Positions 54,666 to 64,000 of a stretch of DNA of 64,000 bases are shown piece after piece. Position 1 is the first letter of the stretch. Each line of letters begins with the position of its first letter. The stretch is from Bacillus multifaciens (GTDB lineage: Bacteria; Bacillota; Bacilli; Bacillales; Bacillaceae_G). A program made the position numbers and the translations under genes. The DNA lies in NCBI RefSeq assembly GCF_030756675.1, contig NZ_JAVBXD010000008.1:1-64000 (forward strand), given 5' to 3'. The notes beneath the pieces are model-generated. The model was given only the letters and a program-made list of their open reading frames with translations, was not told the DNA's origin and did not search any database.

Positions 54666-55340
54666 TTATAGTGGACCAGAAATACCTTGTTTGCGAATCA
54701 TGATGAAGTGAACTGCCATCAATCCGAGAAGTGCAGCTGGTAAGAAGAATACGTGAATAGCAAAGAAGCGAGTTAATGTTTGGGCACCGACAATTTCGGA
54801 GTGGCCGGCAAGCAACGTTTTTACATAAGGTCCAATAAGTGGTGTTTGTTCTGCAATTTGAATCCCTACTTTTGTTGCGAATAATGCCTTCATATCCCAT
54901 GGTAATAAATACCCTGTAAAACCTAATCCTAACATAACAAAGAAAATAAGAACGCCAACAATCCAGTTTAATTCACGAGGCTTTTTATAAGCACCTTGAA
55001 AGAAAACTCGAAGTGTATGTAAAAACATCATCACGATAACGAGACTAGCTCCCCAGTGATGCATACCGCGAACAATTTGTCCATATGCCACTTCATTTTG
55101 TAAGTAATAGACAGATTCCCACGCATTTTTTATATCTGGTACGTAATACATCGTCAAAAACATTCCTGATAAAATTTGAATAACAGTTATAAAAAATGTA
55201 AGACCTCCAAAACAGTAAACAAAGGCAGAAAAGTGATGCGCTGGGTTCACATGTTCCGGCACTTCATGGTCTGCAATATCGCGCCACAGGGGCGTAATAT
55301 CAAGCCGCTCATCTACCCAATCATAAATTTTATTTAACAT
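54666..55340 (-). CDS. qcrB: Menaquinol:cytochrome c reductase, cytochrome b subunit
   Basis: 224 aa, four helices carrying the two b-heme histidine pairs (GMHHWGASLVIVMMFLHTLR and RFFAIHVFFLPAALLGLMAVH). The Qo-site segment includes WVGVLIFFV-like IVGVLIFFVMLGLGFTGYLL. Begins one base after qcrA ends. Core of the bc complex oxidising menaquinol. Confidence 0.96.
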   Translation of the reverse strand: MLNKIYDWVDERLDITPLWRDIADHEVPEHVNPAHHFSAFVYCFGGLTFFITVIQILSGMFLTMYYVPDIKNAWESVYYLQNEVAYGQIVRGMHHWGASLVIVMMFLHTLRVFFQGAYKKPRELNWIVGVLIFFVMLGLGFTGYLLPWDMKALFATKVGIQIAEQTPLIGPYVKTLLAGHSEIVGAQTLTRFFAIHVFFLPAALLGLMAVHFIMIRKQGISGPL

Positions 55341-55853
55341 CTACTTTGCACCCCCTTGTGGCTTCGCTTTACCTAAATAAAGCGTTCCATCTTTCACCTT
55401 TGACTCATATACATCAAGCGGTGCAAGCGGTGGTGTTCCCTTTATGTTCTTTCCATCTTTCGTATAACGTCCCCCGTGACACGGGCAATAAAATTGATTT
55501 GGATGTGCCTTGTCCGAATTCCAGTTTACTGTACATCCTAAATGCTTACAAATGGGAGAGAATGCCACAATGTCTCCGCTTTCATCTTTGTGTACCCATG
55601 CTGACTTTGGTTCTTCGGACTTATACCAACCGTCAACTTGTTTCACCTTAAAATCGAAGCGTTTTGGTTCAGTCGTAATATCTTTCACTTGCGCGACCGC
55701 AACCATCTCCCCCCCTGCTTCTTTCCTTAGAACTGGGTCAAGCGCAAAACGCGTCATTGGCATTAAAATCCCTGCCGCCATAAATCCTCCTACACCTGTA
55801 AGAGTGTAGTTTAAAAACTGTCTTCTTGACACCCTATGTTCTCTCTCACTCAC
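55341..55853 (-). CDS. qcrA: Menaquinol:cytochrome c reductase, Rieske iron-sulfur subunit
   Basis: 170 aa. N-terminal twin-arginine-like signal anchor (SRRQFLNYTLTGVGGFMAAG) and 2Fe-2S ligands CKHLGC and CPCHGGRYTKDG. Takes electrons from menaquinol at the outer membrane face. First gene of qcrABC, with GGGGGGAA upstream. Confidence 0.96.
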   Translation of the reverse strand: MSEREHRVSRRQFLNYTLTGVGGFMAAGILMPMTRFALDPVLRKEAGGEMVAVAQVKDITTEPKRFDFKVKQVDGWYKSEEPKSAWVHKDESGDIVAFSPICKHLGCTVNWNSDKAHPNQFYCPCHGGRYTKDGKNIKGTPPLAPLDVYESKVKDGTLYLGKAKPQGGAK

Positions 55854-55927
55854 GAAAATTTCCCCCCTCTATCAGAAATTGTCCCCCGTGAAAAATTGAA
55901 ATAAAAGATAAAGACTAGGACACTATC

Positions 55928-55956
55928 ATGATATAATACCCTACTACATTGGTCAA
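55928..55956 (-). promoter_or_regulatory. qcrABC promoter
   Basis: -35 TTGACC (55951-55956), 17-bp spacer, -10 TATCAT (55928-55933). An overlapping TTATAT could serve as an alternative -10. Confidence 0.6.
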
Positions 55957-55993
55957 TATCATACTAATGCCAATTATTAAAACCTTCTATTAA

Positions 55994-56452
55994 TTATTTA
56001 TTTTCCCATTTTTCAGTCAATATTTCCATAATATTTTTTATTTGTGCATAAATTATTTCTCTTTTCGCTTGATCACTAAGCTGATCTAACGGGAGTGCTG
56101 GTAAACAAAATAATTGTTCTGCTAGCTCATATTCAAATTCCTTCCAAGAAAAATCACTTGTAATTAGCGCAATATGCCGCAAGCCCTTCTCTTTTAAATA
56201 GTTCGTCCAATCACATAAACGTTGGCGCTCACTTACATGTGTTCCTTCTACATACGTAAATGATGGCAATAAAAATACTCTACCTTTATACTCCCTCTCT
56301 AGTTCTCTAGTTAAAGTAGAAATAAATTCTCCTTCTACAGCAGCTGTCTTCATCCCCTTTTCAAACGAAACTGAAAGAAGTGGTATAATTCCTGTATCAA
56401 TATATTCTCTTGTTTTTTCATATTGTTCTACATCTGCTACAGCCCATTTCAC
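55994..56452 (-). CDS. ypiF: YpiF, DUF2487 family protein
   Basis: 152 aa. MKWAVADVEQYEKTREYIDT and the later RQRLCDWTNYLKEKGLRHIA and FSWKEFEYELAEQLFCLPAL fit DUF2487/YpiF. Soluble alpha/beta protein with no known activity. It lies directly ahead of qcrA as in B. subtilis but with a promoter in between. Confidence 0.82.
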   Translation of the reverse strand: MKWAVADVEQYEKTREYIDTGIIPLLSVSFEKGMKTAAVEGEFISTLTRELEREYKGRVFLLPSFTYVEGTHVSERQRLCDWTNYLKEKGLRHIALITSDFSWKEFEYELAEQLFCLPALPLDQLSDQAKREIIYAQIKNIMEILTEKWENK

Positions 56453-56597
56453 TATTAATAGCCCCCTTTTTCCCTTCCTGCTCTTCTAACAAACAATGTG
56501 ACTTCCCCATGCTACTTGTCTATAAGAACTTAATTGACCCAACTGATTACCAAAAAAGTCCACTTTATTTCTATTAAACCATACAGATACAGGTAAA

Positions 56598-56636
56598 AAA
56601 AGAAAAACCATCTTTAAAAGATGGCTTTTCTTTAAA
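56598..56636 (-). terminator. Terminator after ypiB
   Basis: AAAGAAAAGCCATCTTTTAAAGATGGTTTTTCTTTTT on the minus strand, about 40 bases past the ypiB stop. Confidence 0.85.
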
Positions 56637-56676
56637 ATAATCTAAAAATTGTCACAATTGATTTTTACAAAGAAAT

Positions 56677-57213
56677 TTATAATCGTTTTAACTCTTCTGT
56701 TAACTTGCGGAATGCTTCTTCATCTTGAGTATCAAGTGCTTCATCAATTAATTTTAATAGTCGTTCTTTCCGAAATGAATATACACTTTCCTCTAAAAAT
56801 CGTTCTGCTAATAAACGATCTTTTTCATTTACTTCGATATTCTTCGGTAAGTATGGATTCTCTTCTAACACTGCAACATAGTTCGCATTTTGAAAAGATG
56901 ACTTAAAGTTAAGCTGAATATAAATATCTTCATCTCTGTTTAAACGAATATCATGAAAGGATTTTTCCGCGTCTGTCGTCATCACATTTTGTTTATAAAA
57001 ATGAAACGGTAAATCTTTCACACAATTTGCAGACATCACCAGACCACGCGGACAATATTTCGCATGCTCTACAAAATGCACCTTATCCATTAATTGATCA
57101 TGACTCATTAAATAATTTAAAATCCAAACACATTCTCGCTGTTTCAGTTGATAATTATTTAAAAACCATTTTACGAAATCTTTCTTTTCGTTCACAGAAA
57201 CAGGGGTATTCAT
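56677..57213 (-). CDS. ypiB: UPF0302 protein YpiB
   Basis: 178 aa. N-terminal [20 protein letters not shown] and [20 protein letters not shown] are the UPF0302/YpiB domain; C-terminal [20 protein letters not shown] is the short IDEAL motif that binds ClpC-type partners in related proteins. Probably co-transcribed with ypiA. Function not settled. Confidence 0.88.
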   Translation of the reverse strand: MNTPVSVNEKKDFVKWFLNNYQLKQRECVWILNYLMSHDQLMDKVHFVEHAKYCPRGLVMSANCVKDLPFHFYKQNVMTTDAEKSFHDIRLNRDEDIYIQLNFKSSFQNANYVAVLEENPYLPKNIEVNEKDRLLAERFLEESVYSFRKERLLKLIDEALDTQDEEAFRKLTEELKRL

Positions 57214-57285
57214 CGCACTTAATCCCTCCTCTGCCCTTCTCTTTTCTTTTTACATTCAAGAAGCAGCATTCAGTTTCCTTCCAAC

Positions 57286-58548
57286 TTAAGAAAAATCTTC
57301 TAAATTATATAATAATTCTTCAATATGAGTTTGTGTTGGATCTAGTTGTAATAAACGTGTAAATACTTCTTTCGCCTCTTTTCGCAACCCTTCTTCTAAC
57401 AGGAAGTAGCCGTATTCCTCTAAGAAGTCTGGATGATTCTTAAAAGAAGTATATGCACTTTGGTAATGTTTTAATGCATCTGAATACAATTCTAATTGTT
57501 TTTTCGCATAAGCAATATCCCAAAGTAATTGCGTATCTGTCTCTCCATTATCAATGGCTTTTTCTACAACATCAATAATCTCTTCATATCTTTCTTCTTC
57601 TTTTAAGATGTATGAATACTTTAATGTAGCCCCTAAATGTGAAGGATCGATCTCTAATGCTTTTTTCAGCGCAGCTTCCGCTTCGTATCTTTTTCCTAGT
57701 TTCGCTGCAACATTAGCAAACTCTACATAAAACGGTACCGATAATTCATCAATTTTTATTCCATCTTGAAGTGTTTCATAACTTTCTTGAAGCATCCCTT
57801 CTTTTTCATAGCATTTCGCCAAATACATGTATAAAGATGCATATTCTGGATCTAACTCTTTTAATTCTTCCCACACACCGATTGCTCTTTGATATTGTTC
57901 TCCTTGGTATAGCGTAAACGCAAATCCAAATAAAGAATGTATATCCTTCTGCTCTTCTAAACCTTCCTCATAATAAGAAATTGCTTCAACCCATTGTCCA
58001 AGTGCACTTAAATTTTCAGCTAAGCGAAGCGCAACAACAACACCGCCCATTACTTTATGCTCTGGAAGTAATAATTCATAATATGGAATGGCTTTACTAT
58101 CTTCACCTTTACTGCTATATAATTCTCCAAGTCCAAAAGCAACTACTGGCTCATCCGGCATAATTGCTTTTGCTTTTAGTAATTTTTGTTCTGCTACTTC
58201 GTCAAAACCTTGCATTTGATATAAATCAGATGCAAGTAATAGAGACTGAACATATAATTCATCACTTTCTGGAATACCGTGAAGCACTTCAATCGCTTCA
58301 TCTTCTTTATCTAAATCAATATATAATTCTGCTAAAAATAGCGTGAACTCACTTTCTTCTGGATATAACAAATGTAAATCTTCTGCTATTTCTAACGCTT
58401 GATCTACAAACCCTAGCGTGTAGTAATAACGGGCAATATCATACTTTTCTTCATCCGTACTTTGTTTTACTTGTTCCGCTAATAGTTGTAACCCTTTCTC
58501 TACTTCTCCGTTTTCAATATATGTAACAGCTTGTTCAAACTTTTGCAT
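57286..58548 (-). CDS. ypiA: Tetratricopeptide repeat protein YpiA
   Basis: 420 aa from ATG 58548 (AAAGGAGCGAG upstream). Built of about eleven TPR-like helical pairs (for example IARYYYTLGFVDQALEIAED, YVEFANVAAKLGKRYEAEAA). A protein-protein adaptor; adjacent ypiB and position next to aroA match B. subtilis. Partners unknown. Confidence 0.9.
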   Translation of the reverse strand: MQKFEQAVTYIENGEVEKGLQLLAEQVKQSTDEEKYDIARYYYTLGFVDQALEIAEDLHLLYPEESEFTLFLAELYIDLDKEDEAIEVLHGIPESDELYVQSLLLASDLYQMQGFDEVAEQKLLKAKAIMPDEPVVAFGLGELYSSKGEDSKAIPYYELLLPEHKVMGGVVVALRLAENLSALGQWVEAISYYEEGLEEQKDIHSLFGFAFTLYQGEQYQRAIGVWEELKELDPEYASLYMYLAKCYEKEGMLQESYETLQDGIKIDELSVPFYVEFANVAAKLGKRYEAEAALKKALEIDPSHLGATLKYSYILKEEERYEEIIDVVEKAIDNGETDTQLLWDIAYAKKQLELYSDALKHYQSAYTSFKNHPDFLEEYGYFLLEEGLRKEAKEVFTRLLQLDPTQTHIEELLYNLEDFS

Positions 58549-58626
58549 AACTCGCTCCTTTATATAAATACTTGTGTAAATTCCATAATAAACAACTACT
58601 TCTATGTAATCAACCGTCATGATGAA

Positions 58627-58658
58627 GAAAAGAACCTTCTCAAAAAGGAAAAGATTCT
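58627..58658 (-). terminator. Terminator after aroA
   Basis: AAGAATCTTTTC-n6-GAGAAGGTTCTT then TTCTTC on the minus strand, next to the aroA stop. Confidence 0.65.
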
Positions 58659-58659
58659 T

Positions 58660-59943
58660 TTATCTTTGTAGCATGTGTAACTGTTGAAAGAAATTTGGGT
58701 ATGACACAGCTACCGCTTCACTATTTTCTATGATAACTTCTCCATCTGCTATGCACGCTGCAATTCCTAACATCATCCCAATACGATGATCCCCATAACT
58801 ATTTACCGCATTTCCATGTAATTGCATTTTACCACGCACAATCATACCATCTTCGGTCGCTTCAATATTTGCCCCTAATTTTTTCAATTCATTCACAACT
58901 GTATCAATACGATTCGTTTCTTTTACTTTTAATTCTTCTGCATCCTTAATTACAGTTGTCCCTTCTGCTTGCGTTGCTAACAATGCTATAATTGGAATTT
59001 CATCAATGAGTTTTGGAATCAATGCACCACCAATTTCTATCCCTCTTAACTGTGAGGTTTCAACTGTAATATCACCGCATGGTTCAAACTCTTCATTCCG
59101 AATATTATCTATGGATAATGTTGCACCCATTTGTGATAGTACATCAAGAATCCCAGTTCTTGTTGGATTTAATCCTACATTTTTCAGTACAATTTTACTA
59201 TTAGGTACAATTGCACCTGCCGCTAAGAAAAAGGCAGCAGAAGAAATATCTCCTGGCACCTCAATATTCGTGCTAAAAAGCTCTTGTCCGCCTTGTAATG
59301 ATACAGTTAATTCATCAATAGTAACATCGCAACCGAATGCACGTAACATACGCTCTGTATGATCACGAGATTGTAGTGGTTCTGTTACAGTCGTGACGCC
59401 TTCCCCTTGTAATCCCGCAAGAAGAACGGCTGATTTCACCTGCGCGCTTGCTACAGGAGAAGAATAATGTATACCTTTTATATTCCCACCTCGAATCGAC
59501 AACGGGGTATACTGTCCATCTTCTCTTCCATCAATTTTAGCACCCATTTGCCGAAGGGGTACTGTAACACGTTTCATCGGACGTTTTCCAATTGAAGCAT
59601 CTCCAATAACTGTACAATGAAAGGGTACATTTGCGAGTATACCAAGCATTAACCGAATTGTCGTTCCTGAATTTCCAACATCTAATACTTCCGCTGGTTC
59701 TACTAATCCTTGTAACCCTTTTCCATATACAGTGACATCAGTACCATTTTGCTCAATCGTAATGCCTAACTTCTGAAAACAAGCAATCGTACTTAAGCAA
59801 TCTTCACCTTGAAGAAAATTCGTAATCTTCGTTACCCCTTCTGCAATCGCCCCAAACATGACAGCACGATGCGAAATGGACTTATCTCCAGGAATAAATA
59901 TCGTTCCGTTTAATCCATTCTTAAGCCTTGTTAATCGTTTCAC
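58660..59943 (-). CDS. aroA: 3-phosphoshikimate 1-carboxyvinyltransferase (EPSP synthase)
   Basis: 427 aa from GTG 59943 (GAGGTG six bases upstream); an earlier GTG lacks a site. Motifs [43 protein letters not shown], and [11 protein letters not shown] place it firmly; GNSGTT without the class I GNAGTA form suggests a class II-type enzyme. Makes EPSP from shikimate-3-phosphate and PEP. Separated from hisC by a hairpin. Confidence 0.96.
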   Translation of the reverse strand: MKRLTRLKNGLNGTIFIPGDKSISHRAVMFGAIAEGVTKITNFLQGEDCLSTIACFQKLGITIEQNGTDVTVYGKGLQGLVEPAEVLDVGNSGTTIRLMLGILANVPFHCTVIGDASIGKRPMKRVTVPLRQMGAKIDGREDGQYTPLSIRGGNIKGIHYSSPVASAQVKSAVLLAGLQGEGVTTVTEPLQSRDHTERMLRAFGCDVTIDELTVSLQGGQELFSTNIEVPGDISSAAFFLAAGAIVPNSKIVLKNVGLNPTRTGILDVLSQMGATLSIDNIRNEEFEPCGDITVETSQLRGIEIGGALIPKLIDEIPIIALLATQAEGTTVIKDAEELKVKETNRIDTVVNELKKLGANIEATEDGMIVRGKMQLHGNAVNSYGDHRIGMMLGIAACIADGEVIIENSEAVAVSYPNFFQQLHMLQR

Positions 59944-60024
59944 CTCTAACACCTCGTTACTATTCACCTATGTATTCTCTCTTTATTGTACTTCTTTCTA
60001 TCTTCTTTTCGCAAATAAGATGAA

Positions 60025-60061
60025 AGAAACGACTCCTATTCATGGAGCCGTTTCTTTTTTT
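60025..60061. terminator. Hairpin between hisC and aroA
   Basis: AAAGAAACGACTCC-TATTCAT-GGAGCCGTTTCTTT. The T tract is on the plus side; on the minus strand it would be a weaker terminator after hisC. Confidence 0.65.
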
Positions 60062-61172
60062 ATGAATATGTCTCTTCTTTTCTCACATTTTTTTCTATGA
60101 GTTCAGTAAGCACTGCAATAATTTCGTCATTCTCTTCTTTCGTACCAACAGTAATACGAATACCATTTGGTAAACCAAGCGGACCACCAGAACGAACGAT
60201 GTATCCTTTTTGCAATAATCTTTCAAATACTTCATCACCTGAAAGCCCAAGGTCTAAAAAGATAAAATTCGTCTGTGATGGATAATAAAATACTTGATGC
60301 TTCTCACAAAAATCGTAATATTGTTGCAATCCTTCATTATTCACTTTCACACACTCTTGTAAAAAGGCTTGATCTTCAATTGCAGCTTGCGCAACTATCT
60401 GTGCAATTGAGGACGTATTAAATGGTAATCTAGCAATTTCTAATGAACGTATTAACTTTTCATTTCCTACTGCATAACCAATGCGGAATGACGCTAATCC
60501 GTATGCTTTTGAAAATGTGCGCAATACCATCAAATTTTCATATTTCTCTAGAAGTGGTAATGTTTGCGGATAATCTTTCGCTCCAGCATATTCAAAGTAT
60601 GCTTCATCCATAATAACAAGTGTTGTTTTCGGAACTGCCTCTAAGAATGAAAGTAATTGTTTTTCTGCTACATACGTTCCGGTCGGATTATTTGGGTTAC
60701 AAATCCACACAATTCGTGTATGCTCATCAACTTGCGCAAGCATTGCCTCTAAATCATGTATACCTTCTTTTAAAGGGACTTCACGTACTTCCGCTTTTTC
60801 AATTATGGCATGATGACGATACTGTGAAAATGTCGGCTTTGCCATAACAACATTTGTTCCTTCTTGTAAAAGAGCACGGCTAACCATTTGAATAACTTCA
60901 TCCAAACCGCTACCAAATAGAATTTGTTCTTCTTTCACACGAAGATGTGCTGCTAATTTCTCACGAAGAGCATACGCCCCGCCGTCCGGATAGAGCGCAT
61001 ATTGCCCAGCTAACGATGCCAACGCTTCATCTACACGTTGTGAACATCCAAATGGATTTTCATTTGACGCTAGTTTCACAATTTTAGATAGTCCATATTG
61101 TCTCTTTACTTCTTCAATATTTCTTCCTGGCACATACGCTTTAAGCGACAATAATTGCTCTTTTACTTTCAT
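60060..61172 (-). CDS. hisC: Histidinol-phosphate / aromatic aminotransferase HisC
   Basis: 370 aa class I/II PLP aminotransferase. Motifs [33 protein letters not shown], and the PLP lysine in [19 protein letters not shown]. In this aromatic cluster it serves tyrosine and phenylalanine transamination as well as histidine synthesis. Begins 14 bases after aroH. Confidence 0.94.
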   Translation of the reverse strand: MKVKEQLLSLKAYVPGRNIEEVKRQYGLSKIVKLASNENPFGCSQRVDEALASLAGQYALYPDGGAYALREKLAAHLRVKEEQILFGSGLDEVIQMVSRALLQEGTNVVMAKPTFSQYRHHAIIEKAEVREVPLKEGIHDLEAMLAQVDEHTRIVWICNPNNPTGTYVAEKQLLSFLEAVPKTTLVIMDEAYFEYAGAKDYPQTLPLLEKYENLMVLRTFSKAYGLASFRIGYAVGNEKLIRSLEIARLPFNTSSIAQIVAQAAIEDQAFLQECVKVNNEGLQQYYDFCEKHQVFYYPSQTNFIFLDLGLSGDEVFERLLQKGYIVRSGGPLGLPNGIRITVGTKEENDEIIAVLTELIEKNVRKEETYS

Positions 61173-61186
61173 TCAAATTCCCCCTG

Positions 61187-61549
61187 TCATTTTTGTAAAT
61201 CGGGCCTTAATCGTACCGCTTTCTCTAAATAGACATGTTGAATTTCATGTTGGTGTTTATTTGTCATAACCGTCATCATTACGCGAATACATTTCTCAAG
61301 AGCATCTGGCACTTCTATTTCTTGCATGCACATAACCGGTACATATGCCCAGCCTTCCATCTGTCTTAAAGCCGCAGCTGGGAAACACGCATTTATATCT
61401 GCTGTTGTTGAAATGAGTACAGATACAATATGATCAGGAGAAACTCTATTATCGCTTGCCATTTTTTTCACTAAACGCTCTGTTGCAGTCAATATTTGTT
61501 CAGTCTCATTATAACTGACTGTGGTTGCGCCGCGAATCGCGCGAATCAA
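61187..61549 (-). CDS. aroH: Chorismate mutase AroH
   Basis: 120 aa AroH-type monofunctional mutase. Conserved MIRAIRGATTV (Arg7), ISTTADINACFPAAALRQM and CIRVMMTVMTN with Arg90, Tyr108 region VYLEKAVRLRPDL. Converts chorismate to prephenate. Four-base overlap with the aroB stop. Confidence 0.95.
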   Translation of the reverse strand: MIRAIRGATTVSYNETEQILTATERLVKKMASDNRVSPDHIVSVLISTTADINACFPAAALRQMEGWAYVPVMCMQEIEVPDALEKCIRVMMTVMTNKHQHEIQHVYLEKAVRLRPDLQK

Positions 61550-62637
61550 ATAGACTCCCCCTCTCTTTGAAATGACTCTAAAGCTGTGCGGACGGTTTCA
61601 TCTGAAATAGATACGACATCCACTACCCCAATCTCCTGCATAACAACCATACGAATTGTTCCACCGTTCGCTTTTTTATCTTGTTTCATTACTTGAATAA
61701 GACGGTTCACATCAAGTCTATTCGACATACTTGGATAGCCATATGCCGTAAACCAACGTTTGATTTCCTTATATTGAAGGTCTTTTTCATAGATTTGTTC
61801 ACTTAAAAAGATTGCAAATAACATGCCAATTGCAACGCCGTCACCATGTGTTATGCTTCCATATCCCATCTCTTTTTCAAGTGCATGCCCAAGTGTATGC
61901 CCAAAATTCAAGTGAGCACGAATACCTTTTTCAGTTTCATCCTCTGCAACAATTTTTGCCTTTACTGGAATCGCTCGTTGCAATGTATAAATTAATTTAT
62001 CATCTCTTAAATCAGTCAGCTGTTTCACTTCTTTACGAAGCCAATGATAGAATTCTACATCTCCAATAAGCGAATGTTTAATGACTTCCGCAAAACCAGA
62101 GCGCCACTCTTCTTCTGAAAGCGAATTTAAAAATGGAGTATGATAAATCACCGCTTCTGGTTGATGAAATGCGCCAATCATATTTTTCCCAAGCGGATGA
62201 TTAATGGCCACTTTCCCTCCAACGGCACTATCATGCGCAAGTAATGTAGTTGGTATTTGGACAAATCGAATCCCTCTCATGAACGTCGCTGCAACAAATC
62301 CCGCTAAATCTCCAATCATTCCGCCGCCAAGCGCAAGAATGAGCGAATGACGATCCATACCATTTTCAAGCGCAAACGTTTGAGCCGCATAATAGTTTTC
62401 AAACGATTTTTCTTTCTCGCCACTTGGAACTACTAACGAAAATACTTCTTGTTTTACATGCAAAGTATTGATTACTTCGTCTAAATGAAATGATGCTACC
62501 GTTTCATCAGAAATCAGTAAAATATTTGAAACAGCTGGCTTCATATTTTCTATAAGCGTTGCTATTTGTGATAGTGCATTATTTCCGACATACACATCGT
62601 ATTGTTTAGAACTTGTTTGAATCTGTATTGTCTCCAT
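61546..62637 (-). CDS. aroB: 3-dehydroquinate synthase
   Basis: 363 aa. NAD and metal motifs ALGGGMIGDLAGFVAATFMR, IPTTLLAHDSAVGGKVAIN, RSGFAEVIKHSLI and HLNFGHTLGHALEKEMGYG (zinc histidines) are all present. Second step of the shikimate pathway. Its ATG overlaps the aroC stop by one base. Confidence 0.96.
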   Translation of the reverse strand: METIQIQTSSKQYDVYVGNNALSQIATLIENMKPAVSNILLISDETVASFHLDEVINTLHVKQEVFSLVVPSGEKEKSFENYYAAQTFALENGMDRHSLILALGGGMIGDLAGFVAATFMRGIRFVQIPTTLLAHDSAVGGKVAINHPLGKNMIGAFHQPEAVIYHTPFLNSLSEEEWRSGFAEVIKHSLIGDVEFYHWLRKEVKQLTDLRDDKLIYTLQRAIPVKAKIVAEDETEKGIRAHLNFGHTLGHALEKEMGYGSITHGDGVAIGMLFAIFLSEQIYEKDLQYKEIKRWFTAYGYPSMSNRLDVNRLIQVMKQDKKANGGTIRMVVMQEIGVVDVVSISDETVRTALESFQREGESI

Positions 62638-63809
62638 TAAAACTCCCTCGTATATTCGTTATGTTTCTTAATATTTTCACGAATTAAATCGATGCGATCC
62701 GTTCCAAATTGTTCAATGACAGCTGCGGCAAGCTCCCAAGCTACAACAGCTTCTGCTACAATACTTGCTGCTGGCACTGCACAACTATCAGAACGCTCAA
62801 TACTCGCTTGAAACACTTCTTTCGTATCAATATCTATACTTTGCAGCGGTTTATATAGAGTTGGAATTGGTTTCATAACCCCGCGAACAATAACTGGCAT
62901 CCCAGTCGTCATACCGCCTTCTAATCCACCGGCGTTATTTGTACGTCTTGTATACCCATGATCCTTGTCCCATAAAATCTCGTCATGAACAAGGCTTCCA
63001 GGTTTATGAGCTGCTTCAAAGCCAATTCCAATCTCTACACCTTTAAACGCATTAATACTCATGATCGCCGCTGCAAGTTTTGCATCCAATTTACGATCGT
63101 AATGTACATAACTTCCAACACCAATCGGCATCCCTTCGACAACAACTTCAACGATTCCTCCGATAGAATCTCCGTTTGTTTTCGCATTATCGATTGCCTG
63201 CATCATTTTCTTTCCTGCATCTTCATCTAAACATCGAACAGGAGATGCCTCTGTAATCATTTGTAGCTCTTCAATAGAGGAATACGATTGCTTTTCTGCT
63301 TTAACTCCCCCAATTTCAATAACATGCCCCGTTACTTTTATCCCCAATTCTTCTAAAATACGCTTTGCAACAGCTCCAGCAGCAACACGAACCGTTGTTT
63401 CCCTAGCAGAAGAACGTTCTAATACATTTCGCATATCACGATGGCCATATTTAATTGCTCCGTTTAAATCTGCATGTCCTGGACGAGGTCGTGTAATTTG
63501 CCGTTTTACTTCTTTTGATTCTTCATCTGTTAATGGCTCTGCCCCCATAATTTTTGTCCAATGTGTAAAATCACGATTTTCGACAACAAGTGTAATTGGT
63601 GCACCAATTGTATATCCATGACGAACACCGCTTAAAATTTGAACTTGATCTTTTTCGATTTGCATGCGGCGTCCACGGCCGTAGCCTTTTTGTCTTCTTT
63701 CTAACTCCGTATTAATATCATCTGCAACTAAAGATAAACCTGCCGGAATCCCCTCTAATATTGTCGTTAGTTGCGGTCCGTGAGATTCACCAGCTGTTAT
63801 ATATCTCAT
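62637..63809 (-). CDS. aroC: Chorismate synthase
   Basis: 390 aa (called aroF in B. subtilis). N-terminal [33 protein letters not shown], and [20 protein letters not shown] are signature motifs with the active-site histidines and arginines; needs reduced flavin. Final step to chorismate. First gene of the aroC-aroB-aroH-hisC run, with AGGGGAG upstream. Confidence 0.96.
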   Translation of the reverse strand: MRYITAGESHGPQLTTILEGIPAGLSLVADDINTELERRQKGYGRGRRMQIEKDQVQILSGVRHGYTIGAPITLVVENRDFTHWTKIMGAEPLTDEESKEVKRQITRPRPGHADLNGAIKYGHRDMRNVLERSSARETTVRVAAGAVAKRILEELGIKVTGHVIEIGGVKAEKQSYSSIEELQMITEASPVRCLDEDAGKKMMQAIDNAKTNGDSIGGIVEVVVEGMPIGVGSYVHYDRKLDAKLAAAIMSINAFKGVEIGIGFEAAHKPGSLVHDEILWDKDHGYTRRTNNAGGLEGGMTTGMPVIVRGVMKPIPTLYKPLQSIDIDTKEVFQASIERSDSCAVPAASIVAEAVVAWELAAAVIEQFGTDRIDLIRENIKKHNEYTREF

Positions 63810-63881
63810 CGGTTACTCCCCTTTACTTCAGTATTTATGTAACACTATATCATAACCTTTATTGTTTCGTAACTAAATAAG

Positions 63882-64000
63882 CACAAATTAAAGACACGAC
63901 CTAAAAACCCTCTTTCTTCTTAGGGAGGACGAGAGCATCTGGCCGTGCATAGAAACGGTCAGGGCCTTTTCCTGCCACATGCGAGGTTTAAAACAAAGAG
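63882..64000 (+). repeat. bcr1-like interspersed repeat, copy 6 (cut by window end)
   Basis: Left part only (GACGAGAGCATCTGGCCGTG, GAAACGGTCAGGGCC, CACATGCGAG). It lies upstream of aroC, so the window begins and ends close to a repeat of the same kind and orientation. Confidence 0.6.

Overview
The window is a stretch of low-GC Firmicute chromosome that I place in the Bacillus cereus group. Three things support this. The gene order follows the B. subtilis ypb/yps/ypp/ypo/ypm/ypj/ypi region closely. There are several copies of a B. cereus-group-type interspersed repeat that looks like bcr1. The bacillithiol genes bshA and bshB1 sit between cca and mgsA. From memory, several proteins (PanB, PanC, AroA) are clearly diverged from the B. 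anthracis/cereus versions, so a deep-branching member such as B. cytotoxicus is possible; that is inference only. No rRNA, tRNA, prophage, insertion sequence or CRISPR array was seen.

Layout, left to right. 1-6.2 kb is an accessory edge: a FbpB-like microprotein gene, a bcr1-like repeat, the exonuclease ypcP, an Mg2+ riboswitch (M-box) with a proline-rich leader ORF ahead of a truncated P-type ATPase, an operon built around a glutathionylspermidine-synthase-like ATP-grasp protein, and two tandem copies of an unidentified structured RNA. 6.2-12.1 kb holds a rhodanese, ypbS, a GNAT enzyme, the double dynamin dynA and a 28-residue microprotein behind a perfect Fur box. 12.3-18.3 kb holds a DUF418 protein, guanine-riboswitch-controlled xpt-pbuX, and a ba3-type cytochrome oxidase operon that includes the tiny subunit IIa. 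18.3-25.9 kb holds ypwA, ypvA, an RlmL-like methyltransferase, rnpB, gpsB and ypsA. 25.9-33.2 kb holds two spore-coat genes with sigma-K promoters, yppF-E-D, sspM, yppC, recU and ponA.

33.2-42.7 kb holds ypoC-nth, dnaD, aspB-ypmB-ypmA, dinG and panB-panC-panD. The pan operon has a leader with two tandem pan RNA motifs and an intrinsic terminator. 42.8-48.3 kb is a compact, overlapping operon (ypjD, dapB, mgsA, bshB1, bshA, cca, birA) that links lysine, bacillithiol, tRNA and biotin metabolism. 48.5-56.5 kb holds a YitT-family protein, two tandem bcr1-like repeats, a uracil-DNA-glycosylase-like protein, yugP, ypjB, a DUF1461 protein, ypjA, the menaquinol:cytochrome c reductase operon qcrABC, and ypiF. 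56.7-64 kb holds ypiB, ypiA and the shikimate/aromatic genes aroC-aroB-aroH-hisC-aroA. The trp genes and tyrA that interrupt this cluster in B. subtilis are missing.

The best candidates for undescribed biology are the tandem structured RNA at about 5.76-6.14 kb (compensatory base changes between copies and a palindrome inside its promoter), the M-box/leader-peptide/TM-less ATPase unit, the GSP-synthase-like operon in an organism that makes bacillithiol, and the Fur-controlled 28-residue protein.
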